Source: Aliiroseovarius crassostreae
Lineage (GTDB): Bacteria > Pseudomonadota > Alphaproteobacteria > Rhodobacterales > Rhodobacteraceae
Length of the DNA stretch: 64,000 nt
Direction of reading: 5' to 3'
NCBI RefSeq assembly: GCF_001307765.1
Contig: NZ_LKBA01000019.1
Location: 62,001 to 126,000 of the forward strand
Below the pieces are notes generated by a model. That model was given only the letters and a program-made list of their open reading frames with translations. It had not been told where the DNA came from and searched no databases. The number at the start of each line of letters is the position of its first letter. Position 1 is the first letter of the stretch. Shown one piece after another: positions 57,321 through 64,000 of the stretch. The position numbers and the translations under genes are program-made.

Positions 57321-58757
57321 ATGAGCTCTGTCGACATTCAAACGGTTCTTCCCGAGATCCTGCTGTCGGTCTATGCCATGGCCGCCCTTCTGGGCGCGGT
57401 CTATACCGGCAAAGATACGATGGCCAAACTGCTGACCTGGGTCACCGCTGGCGTCATGGTTGTCCTCGCGGTGATCATTGCAGGCGGTGAGGGGGCCAGT
57501 TCGGCCTTCAACGGCATGTTCATTGACGATGCCTATGCACGGTTTGGCAAAGTTGCGATCCTGCTTGCCGCGGCGGCTGTTTTGGTGGTGGGCGAAGCGA
57601 CCATGTCGCGCCGTGGACTGCTGAAATTCGAATACCCCATTCTGGTTGCCCTCTCGACCGTCGGCATGATGATAATGGTATCGGCCGGCAACCTCATGTC
57701 GCTTTACATGGGGCTGGAACTGCAATCGCTTGCCCTGTATGTCGTGGCTTCGCTGAACCGTGACAGCGCCAAATCGACCGAAGCCGGTATGAAGTATTTC
57801 GTGCTGGGCGCCCTGTCGTCGGGCCTGCTGCTTTACGGTTCCTCGCTGGCTTATGGCTATGCTGGCACCACTGATTTTGCGGGCATCATCACCGCCGCCA
57901 ATGACGGTCGGGTGGGGCTTGGGCTGCTGGTGGGCCTCGTGTTCATCGCAACCGGCCTTGCGTTCAAAGTCTCGGCTGTTCCGTTCCATATGTGGACCCC
58001 GGATGTTTACGAAGGGGCGCCGACACCTGTCACCGCCTTCTTTGCAACCGCACCGAAATTCGCCGCCATGGGCCTGTTTGCCCGCGTGATGTTCGACGCG
58101 TTCGGGTCAGCGATTGGCGATTGGCAGCAGATCATTGCCCTTCTGGCCGTGCTCTCCATGTTCCTCGGTGCCTTTGCCGCAATCGGGCAGCGCAATATCA
58201 AGCGCCTGATGGCCTATTCGTCGATCGCTCATATGGGGTTTGCCCTGCTGGGGCTGGCCTCGGGGAGCGAGTACGGGGTGCAGATGATGCTGCAATATAT
58301 GGCCGTTTACGTGGCCATGAATGTCGGCACCTTCGCCTTCATCATGTCGATGGAGCGGGACGGTCAGCCGGTCACTGACATTGCGGCGCTGCACCAGTTC
58401 GCATCGGTCGATAAAGCCAAGGCGCTGGCCATGCTGATCCTGATGTTCAGCCTTGCAGGTGTGCCGCCGATGCTCGGCTTCTTTGCCAAGCTGGGTGTGC
58501 TGATTGCTGCGGTGAATGCAGGCATGACCTGGCTTGCCGTGGCTGCGGTGATCGCCTCTGTTATTGGTGCCTTCTATTACCTGCGGATCGTCTACTTCAT
58601 GTATTTTGGCGATGAAAACGAAGGTGTGGAAGTGAATATGTCGCCTGCCGCCTGGACGGCCCTGATGGCCTCTGCTGTGATCGTGCTGGTGGGTTTTGTG
58701 AACTTCTTCGGCATCGAAGGGGCGGCACAGGCTGCCGCGGCGGCTCTTGTCAAATAA
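57321..58757 (+). CDS. nuoN: NADH-quinone oxidoreductase subunit N
   Basis: Third antiporter-like subunit (478 residues). Signature segments are [40 protein letters not shown] and [20 protein letters not shown]. It closes the nuo genes; birA begins inside its last codons (11-base overlap), tying biotin ligase expression to complex I. Confidence 0.96.
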   Translation: MSSVDIQTVLPEILLSVYAMAALLGAVYTGKDTMAKLLTWVTAGVMVVLAVIIAGGEGASSAFNGMFIDDAYARFGKVAILLAAAAVLVVGEATMSRRGLLKFEYPILVALSTVGMMIMVSAGNLMSLYMGLELQSLALYVVASLNRDSAKSTEAGMKYFVLGALSSGLLLYGSSLAYGYAGTTDFAGIITAANDGRVGLGLLVGLVFIATGLAFKVSAVPFHMWTPDVYEGAPTPVTAFFATAPKFAAMGLFARVMFDAFGSAIGDWQQIIALLAVLSMFLGAFAAIGQRNIKRLMAYSSIAHMGFALLGLASGSEYGVQMMLQYMAVYVAMNVGTFAFIMSMERDGQPVTDIAALHQFASVDKAKALAMLILMFSLAGVPPMLGFFAKLGVLIAAVNAGMTWLAVAAVIASVIGAFYYLRIVYFMYFGDENEGVEVNMSPAAWTALMASAVIVLVGFVNFFGIEGAAQAAAAALVK

Positions 58758-59499
58758 GTGGCCCGATGGCTTTGGTCGACGGGTTCTGACCTCTGTCGAT
58801 AGCACAAATGAAGAGGCCCGGCGCATTGCGCCGGGTCTTCTTGGTCCGACATGGATCCTTGCACTTGAACAGACCAAAGGCCGGGGCCGCCGTGGGCGGG
58901 TCTGGGTGGCGCCAAAGGGGCATTTTGCCGCTACGCTGGTGATGTGCCCAAAAGAGCCCCCCAATCTGGTGGCGCTGCGCAGTTTCGTGGCCTCGCTTGC
59001 GCTTTATGATGCGTTTGCACAGGCCACTGGGCGCACCTCCGGGTTGACGCTCAAATGGCCCAATGACGTGCTGCTGAATGGCGGCAAGGTGGCCGGGATC
59101 CTGCTGGAAAGCGGTGGCTATGGCACCGGGCAGGCTCATCTGGCCATCGGGATCGGTGTCAACCTGATCGACGCGCCGGGCAGTGCGATGGTCGAACCCG
59201 GCGCCGTTGCACCGGTCAGCCTTGCGGGGGAAACCGGTGTTCAACTTGATCCAGAGGCGTTCTTGGATCTGCTGGCACCCTCCTATGCCCATTACGAAAC
59301 CCAGTTCAGCACCTACGGTTTTGAACCGATCCGCGAAGCCTGGCTGGCGCGGGCGGCCAAATTGGGTGAGGTGATCACCGCGCGCACCATGCAGCATGAA
59401 TATCAGGGGCGATTTGACACGGTGGACGGAGAGGGCAACCTTGTTCTATCTACCGCGACAGGGCGCGAGGTGATCCCCGCAGCCGAGATTTTCTTTTGA
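58747..59499 (+). CDS. birA: Biotin-[acetyl-CoA-carboxylase] ligase BirA
   Basis: Attaches biotin to carrier proteins such as MccA. The 250 residues are the catalytic type without a DNA-binding domain. Motifs: [30 protein letters not shown] (the biotinyl-AMP loop), [20 protein letters not shown] and GIGVNL. It starts with TTG inside the nuoN end; no ATG is available in frame near there. The order nuoN-birA-coaX-rnj is common in alphaproteobacteria. Confidence 0.92.
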   Translation: MSNKWPDGFGRRVLTSVDSTNEEARRIAPGLLGPTWILALEQTKGRGRRGRVWVAPKGHFAATLVMCPKEPPNLVALRSFVASLALYDAFAQATGRTSGLTLKWPNDVLLNGGKVAGILLESGGYGTGQAHLAIGIGVNLIDAPGSAMVEPGAVAPVSLAGETGVQLDPEAFLDLLAPSYAHYETQFSTYGFEPIREAWLARAAKLGEVITARTMQHEYQGRFDTVDGEGNLVLSTATGREVIPAAEIFF

Positions 59500-59511
59500 G
59501 GGGGACAGAAC

Positions 59512-60291
59512 ATGCTTCTGGCCATTGATACCGGCAACACGAATACGGTGTTCTCGATTTGGGACGGCGAACAGTTTCTGTGCACGCTCAGGACCTCGAC
59601 CCATCATTCGCGCACGGCGGATGCCTATTTCACCTGGTTTTCCACGCTGATGAGCCATTACGGCATCAAACCGGACATCACCGGGGTGGTGATCAGCTCA
59701 ACCGTGCCGCGGGTTGTGTGGAATCTGCGTGTCTTTGCGGACCGTTTTTTCGGTTGTCGCCCGCTTGTGGTGGGCAAATCCGATTGCCTGCTTCCGATCC
59801 CGCCTCGGGTGGACGAAGGCGCGGTGCCAGGCCCGGATCGGCTCGCAAATGCCGTGGCTGCGTTTGACCGTCATGGTGGCAACTGCATGGTGGTGGATTT
59901 TGGCACCGCCACCAATATTGACGTGGTGGCCGAGGATGGGGCCTATATTGGCGGGGTGATTGCGCCGGGGGTGAACCTGTCACTTGAGGCCCTGCACCAG
60001 GGGGCGGCGGCACTTCCCCATGTGGATGTAACCCAGCCTGACAAGGTGATCGGCACCAATACGGTTGGCTGCATTCAGTCCGGGATCTTCTGGGGCTATG
60101 TGGGGCTCGTGCAGGGGCTGATTGGCCGGGTGAAAGTGGAATATGGTAAACCCATGAAGGTGATCGGCACCGGCGGGCTGTCATCCCTCTTTGCCCAAGG
60201 GGCTGAGCTTTACGACTTTATCGAACATGACCTGACCTTGCACGGTTTGGTTAAAATCTATGATTACAACAAGGAACAGGGCAATATATGA
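59512..60291 (+). CDS. coaX: Type III pantothenate kinase CoaX
   Basis: First enzyme of coenzyme A synthesis, of the bacterial type III. The actin-like ATPase motifs are LLAIDTGNTNTVFSIWDGEQ at the start, GPDRLANAVAAFDRHGG and CMVVDFGTATNIDVV with the catalytic Asp. IAPGVNLSLEAL is also typical. 259 residues. The stop overlaps rnj by four bases. Confidence 0.95.
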   Translation: MLLAIDTGNTNTVFSIWDGEQFLCTLRTSTHHSRTADAYFTWFSTLMSHYGIKPDITGVVISSTVPRVVWNLRVFADRFFGCRPLVVGKSDCLLPIPPRVDEGAVPGPDRLANAVAAFDRHGGNCMVVDFGTATNIDVVAEDGAYIGGVIAPGVNLSLEALHQGAAALPHVDVTQPDKVIGTNTVGCIQSGIFWGYVGLVQGLIGRVKVEYGKPMKVIGTGGLSSLFAQGAELYDFIEHDLTLHGLVKIYDYNKEQGNI

Positions 60292-61952
60292 CCAGTGATC
60301 GTCTGATCTATCTCCCGCTCGGAGGCGCCGGCGAGATCGGCATGAATGCCTATGTCTATGGCTATGGCAAACCCGGCAAGGAACGTCTGATTCTCGTCGA
60401 TCTGGGGGTGACTTTCCCGGATATGGACAGCACACCGGGGGTGAACCTGATCATGCCGGATGTGAGCTGGCTTGAGGCCAATGCCGACCGGCTGGATGCG
60501 ATTTTCATCACCCATGCCCATGAGGACCATGTAGGCGCGGTTGGGCGGCTCTATTCAAAACTCAAGGCGCCCATCCATGCCCGCCCCTTCACCCGTCACC
60601 ACGCACAGCGCAAGCTGGAAGAAGCGGGGCAGGTGCCAGAGGTGGTGATTGCGGCGGGTGTCTATCCGCAGGTGATCGAGGCAGGGCCGTTCAAAGTGTC
60701 GTTCCTGCCGCTTTCGCACTCGATCCCGGAAAGCTCGGGCCTGGTGATTGATACGCCTGCTGGTCGTGTCGTGCATACGGGGGATTTCAAACTGGATCCG
60801 ACCCCGGTGCTGGGGGATCCGTTTGACGAAGAGCTGTGGCGCGAAGTTGCAAAGCCCGGCGTCAAGGCGCTTGTGTGTGACTCCACCAATGTGTTTTCGC
60901 ACCACGAAGGCCGGACCGAAGCCTCGGTCGGGGCGCCGTTGCGTGACCTTGTCAAAGATGCACCGCATATGGTTGTGGCCACGACTTTCGCCTCAAATGT
61001 CGCGCGTGTGAAACAGCTGGCCGAAGCGGGGGAGGCCGCAGGTCGCTCGGTCTGCCTGCTTGGTCGTGCCATGCGCCGGATGATCCAGGCCGGGGTCGAA
61101 ACCGGTGTGCTTGGCGATTTCCCGAAAACCGTGACCGCCGAGGATGCCCGCGATATTCCGCGTGAAAACCTGATGTTGATTGTCACTGGCAGTCAGGGCG
61201 AGCGCCGTGCGGCCTCGGCCCAGCTTTCACGGGGCAAATATCTGGGCATGTCGCTGAAGGAAGGGGACATGTTCCTGTTCTCGTCCAAGACCATTCCGGG
61301 CAATGAACGCGGCGTGGGTCGGATCATGAACGCCTTTTCGGAAATGGCAGTGGACGTGATCGCCGAAAGCGATCTCTATCACGTCTCGGGCCATGCCAAC
61401 CGTCCGGACCTGCTGCGCACCCATGAGATTTTTGACCCGCAGATGGTGATCCCGATGCATGGCGAGCACCGTCATCTGCGCGAACATGCCAAGCTGGCGC
61501 AGGAAAATGGGCGTACTGCCGTGGTTGTCGTGAATGGCGCCGTTTGTGACCTGACCGGCGACGCGCCCCATGTGGTGGAACATGTCGAAGCAGATCGGAT
61601 CTATCTGGATGGAGACATCCTGATCGGTGCGCTGGACGGGGTCGTCCGTGATCGGATCCGGCTTGCGCTGAATGGCCATGTGATCGTGAATGTGATTGTC
61701 GAGAATGATGAACCGCTGGGGGAACCCTGGGTCGAGATCATGGGCCTGCCCGAGCAGGGCCATTCCCGCGCGCCACTGGTGGATGTTCTGGAAGAAGACC
61801 TTGGCCAGTTCCTGATGCGGGCCGGGGACAAGACCCTGCGCGATGATGACAAGCTGGGTGAAGAGCTCAAACGCATTGCCCGCAAAACCACCAATGATGA
61901 AATCGGCCGCAAGCCTGAGGTTACCGTGGTGGTCAGTCGCCTCGAAGGATAA
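60288..61952 (+). CDS. rnj: Ribonuclease J
   Basis: Metallo-beta-lactamase-fold ribonuclease with 5'-exo and endo activity that takes part in RNA processing (554 residues). The zinc motif FITHAHEDHVGAVG is near residue 66; GDFKLDPTPV lies in the second half of the active site, and the beta-CASP part has VSGHANRPDLL and VIPMHGEHRHLREHA. It overlaps coaX and ends before a strong terminator. Confidence 0.94.
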   Translation: MTSDRLIYLPLGGAGEIGMNAYVYGYGKPGKERLILVDLGVTFPDMDSTPGVNLIMPDVSWLEANADRLDAIFITHAHEDHVGAVGRLYSKLKAPIHARPFTRHHAQRKLEEAGQVPEVVIAAGVYPQVIEAGPFKVSFLPLSHSIPESSGLVIDTPAGRVVHTGDFKLDPTPVLGDPFDEELWREVAKPGVKALVCDSTNVFSHHEGRTEASVGAPLRDLVKDAPHMVVATTFASNVARVKQLAEAGEAAGRSVCLLGRAMRRMIQAGVETGVLGDFPKTVTAEDARDIPRENLMLIVTGSQGERRAASAQLSRGKYLGMSLKEGDMFLFSSKTIPGNERGVGRIMNAFSEMAVDVIAESDLYHVSGHANRPDLLRTHEIFDPQMVIPMHGEHRHLREHAKLAQENGRTAVVVVNGAVCDLTGDAPHVVEHVEADRIYLDGDILIGALDGVVRDRIRLALNGHVIVNVIVENDEPLGEPWVEIMGLPEQGHSRAPLVDVLEEDLGQFLMRAGDKTLRDDDKLGEELKRIARKTTNDEIGRKPEVTVVVSRLEG

Positions 61953-61969
61953 GGCACGACATCAGAACG

Positions 61970-62001
61970 AAAAAAGGCGAGCCACCAGGCTCGCCTTTTT
62001 T
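61970..62001. terminator. Bidirectional intrinsic terminator
   Basis: AAAAAAGGCGAGCC-ACCA-GGCTCGCCTTTTTT, a 14-bp stem counting the A/T tracts. It ends the nuo-birA-coaX-rnj transcript and also the convergent helicase gene. Confidence 0.93.
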
Positions 62002-62018
62002 GTTTTATTCAGAGGGTT

Positions 62019-63473
62019 TTACCCTTCACGCCGCTCATCAAAGCTCTTGGCGATGAAATCAGGGGTGTGATCCCCCATTCCCATGATCCTGCCATTGTCA
62101 CGTCGGCTGGAATTGCTGCGTCCGCGCGAAGAGCTGCGGCTGTCACTCTGGTAACGCTCGCTTTGCTTGGGGGCAGGAGCCGACGGGGCGGTCGAGGCCG
62201 GGCTGTCTTTGCTGCTGCGGGCTGAACTGCTGGCCGAAGGTTTTGACGATTTGCTTTCGCTTTTCGACGGGCTGTCCGTTTTCTCATCCGTGGCCTTACG
62301 TGAGCGCGATTTGCGCTCCTCGGGCGGCAGCGGGCTCTCCACCCGCGGAATTGCCTTTTCGATCAGACGTTCCACCGCATCGAGGTTCTTCTCGTCACGG
62401 GGTTCGCAGATCATGATTGCCTTGCCGCTGCGCCCGGCGCGTCCGGTGCGCCCAATCCGGTGGACATAGTCCTCAGCATGGCCCGGCACGTCGTAATTGA
62501 ACACATGGCTGACATTCGGAATGTCCAGTCCGCGTGCCGCCACATCAGAGGCACAGAGGAAATTCAATGTGCCAGCGCGGAACCCGTCCAGAACTTCCAT
62601 CCGTTTGGATTGTTCCAGATCCCCATGGATCGGAGCGGCATTGTAGCCGTATTTCTTCAGCGACTTCGCGCAGATATCCACATCGGTCTTGCGATTGCAG
62701 AAGATGATCGCATTGGTGCAGCTTTCGCCTTCCCGGTCGATCAGCGCCCGCAGCAACGTGCGTTTCTGAGAGGCGGCGCGATCCTTCCGGGTCGCCTTGA
62801 ACATGCACAGTTCCTGCGTGATTGTTTCCGATGTGGTGGCCTGGCGGGCCACTTCGATCCGCTCGGGGTTTGACAGGAACGTATTGGTGATCCGCTCAAT
62901 TTCAGGCGCCATTGTGGCCGAGAAGAACAGGGTCTGGCGGGTGAATGGGGTGAGGCCGAAGATGCGTTCGATATCGGGGATGAACCCCATGTCGAGCATC
63001 CGGTCGGCTTCGTCCACCACCATGATCTGCACGCCAGTGAGCAGCAGTTTGCCGCGTTCGAAATGGTCAAGCAGGCGGCCGGGCGTGGCAATCAGCACAT
63101 CAACACCCCGGTCGATCAGGGCATCTTGTTCCTTGAAACTGACGCCGCCGATCAAGAGCGCCTTGGTCAGCTTCACGTTCTTGGCGTAAATGTCAAAGTT
63201 CTCCGCCACCTGGGCTGCCAGTTCTCGCGTGGGGCAAAGCACCAGCGAACGGGGCATTCTCGCCCGCGCCCGGCCACGCGCAAGGGCGGTGATCATGGGC
63301 AGGGTGAACGAGGCGGTTTTGCCGGTGCCTGTCTGGGCAATGCCCAGCACATCGCGCCCTTCAAGAGCGGGGGGAATCGCGCCGGCCTGAATAGGGGTCG
63401 GGGTTTCATACCCAGCTTCATCAATGGCTTTCAAAACCTTGGGGCTGAGTTTCAGATCAGAAAATTTGGTCAT
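62019..63473 (-). CDS. DEAD-box RNA helicase (RhlE type)
   Basis: A 484-residue ATP-dependent RNA helicase. Motifs in order: Q motif with TPIQAGAIPPALEGRD, motif I AQTGTGKTASF, Ia PTREL, motif II VDEADRMLDMGF, motif III FFSATM, IV-V with FCNRKTDVDI and ASDVAARGLDIPNVSHV, and VI HRIGRTGRAGRSG. After residue 380 a low-complexity tail is rich in Ser, Lys and Arg (EERKSRSRKATDEK, SSARSSKDSPAS, SSSRGRSNSSRRDN), likely an RNA-binding arm. ATG chosen at the start of the Q region. Related proteins act in cold adaptation or ribosome assembly. Confidence 0.93.
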   Translation of the reverse strand: MTKFSDLKLSPKVLKAIDEAGYETPTPIQAGAIPPALEGRDVLGIAQTGTGKTASFTLPMITALARGRARARMPRSLVLCPTRELAAQVAENFDIYAKNVKLTKALLIGGVSFKEQDALIDRGVDVLIATPGRLLDHFERGKLLLTGVQIMVVDEADRMLDMGFIPDIERIFGLTPFTRQTLFFSATMAPEIERITNTFLSNPERIEVARQATTSETITQELCMFKATRKDRAASQKRTLLRALIDREGESCTNAIIFCNRKTDVDICAKSLKKYGYNAAPIHGDLEQSKRMEVLDGFRAGTLNFLCASDVAARGLDIPNVSHVFNYDVPGHAEDYVHRIGRTGRAGRSGKAIMICEPRDEKNLDAVERLIEKAIPRVESPLPPEERKSRSRKATDEKTDSPSKSESKSSKPSASSSARSSKDSPASTAPSAPAPKQSERYQSDSRSSSRGRSNSSRRDNGRIMGMGDHTPDFIAKSFDERREG

Positions 63474-63844
63474 ATATGTCCATATTTCACGGACACTTCT
63501 GGCCCGTGCATCTAGGAAAGGAGGCCCGGATGGCCGTGACGCGTCTGGTATTTTTCAGCGCGCCCTCTCGGATGAGGAAGGGGTAAAGAAAAATCCGTCC
63601 ATGGTCAACGCGTTCCCCAGAAATATGGACGATTCCCGCAATATCTTGCGATTGTTGCTACATTTCTAAGCCAAATGGCCGCTTTCATGTCGTTCCGGGC
63701 ATAGCCCCGGGCGAGGATCTGCAGGCTAAAGCGTTTCGAGATTAACTTGAGACACAAGTTGATTTCGAAATGCCCGCAACTTGATTTTCCTGCTATTGGA
63801 GATAAACTACGGGCTTCGAGCCGGTCCGCTGCAGCGAATCTTCT
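63474..63844. other. Intergenic stretch between the helicase and the IS200/IS605 fragment
   Basis: About 370 bases. It must contain the minus-strand promoter of the helicase gene. It also holds copy 3 of the dispersed repeat and possibly a small hairpin (GGCT-TCG-AGCC near 63813) at the left of the IS. No gene was recognised; plus-strand frames here are short and lack ribosome sites. Confidence 0.5.
63727..63773 (+). repeat. Palindromic dispersed repeat, copy 3
   Basis: TAAAGCGTTTCGAGATTAAC begins the 47-base unit, followed by TTGAGACACAAGTTGATTTC and GAAATGC. It follows copy 1 with substitutions and, like it, is followed by GCCCRCAAC. The arms are partly degraded, but the palindrome can still fold. 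Confidence 0.65.
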
Positions 63845-64000
63845 GATGATCTCTCCTCGTCATCCGCGACCACGCGATTTTATCACAGGTTCCACGTCGT
63901 GTGGGTCACAAAATACCGCTACAAGGTTTTGCAGGGTCCGATGCGGGAACGCATCCGGGACATCATCGGCCAGACTTGTGAGGAGATGGGTGTTCACATC
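63845..64000 (+). CDS. tnpA: IS200/IS605-family transposase TnpA, partial (window end)
   Basis: The frame reads DDLSSSSATTRFYHRFHVVW, VTKYRYKVLQGPMRERIRD and IIGQTCEEMGVHI up to the window edge. HVVWVTKYRYKVL is the N-terminal signature of Y1 single-strand transposases. I expected a start codon just before DDL, but the codon there is TCT; the nearest ATG (63846) is in another frame. The start may be damaged or non-standard. The catalytic His and Tyr lie beyond the window. Confidence 0.75.

Overview
The window looks like a chromosomal segment of an alphaproteobacterium of the Roseobacter/Rhodobacter group (Rhodobacterales). The case rests on GC-rich coding with strong third-position GC, a tad pilus locus in the alphaproteobacterial cpa order, a 14-gene nuo cluster interrupted by the small extra genes seen in Rhodobacterales, a NuoE with a helix-hairpin-helix tail, and the nuoN-birA-coaX-rnj order typical of the class. 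No rRNA, tRNA or CRISPR array was seen.

Layout. 1-9245: a tad (Flp pilus) operon, cpaB, cpaC, a small lipoprotein, two TadE-like pseudopilins, cpaE, an embedded L,D-transpeptidase, cpaF, tadB and tadC, closed by a strong terminator. 9265-10688: a palindromic dispersed repeat and a convergent AAA ATPase with a winged-helix N-terminus. 10925-13827: feoABC for ferrous iron uptake behind an FNR-type box. 13840-17204: a PhnD-type binding protein directly followed by a membrane hybrid histidine kinase, with an 18/20-bp tandem repeat in front. 17194-19254: a decay zone with a degenerate IS3-family element flanked by gene fragments (one YeeE/YedE-like) and a second copy of the dispersed repeat.

19255-33028 is mostly metabolism and housekeeping: an FAD oxidoreductase and an M20 amidohydrolase, two tandem paralogous lipoproteins, moaA, a lipoprotein and acyl-CoA synthetase pair, an AlkD-like DNA glycosylase, an FMN flavoprotein, glmS and glmU, a phosphoglycolate-phosphatase-type HAD enzyme and a DegT aminotransferase. 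33164-40898 is a leucine/isovalerate catabolic operon (ivd, an LprI-like protein, mccB, mccA, a GST, hmgL, an enoyl-CoA hydratase) behind a TetR-like palindrome.

41187-58757 is the respiratory complex I cluster nuoA-N. It carries non-subunit insertions: a sulfotransferase between nuoC and nuoD, DUF5337 between nuoE and nuoF, a possible Cys-rich 42-residue ORF plus DUF5333 between nuoF and nuoG, a lipoprotein between nuoG and nuoH, a Cys-less carboxymuconolactone-decarboxylase-fold protein between nuoI and nuoJ, and a 23-codon ORF coupled to nuoK. It runs on into birA, coaX and rnj. A DEAD-box helicase lies convergent to rnj. The window ends in a third copy of the palindromic repeat and the 5' part of an IS200/IS605 tnpA.

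The best leads are the orphan binding-protein/hybrid-kinase pair, the accessory genes threaded through the nuo operon (above all the sulfotransferase and the Cys-rich micro-ORF with its nested hairpins), the tandem lipoprotein paralogues with a probable non-canonical start, and the three-copy palindromic repeat family. All functional calls come from reading motifs; no database search was possible.
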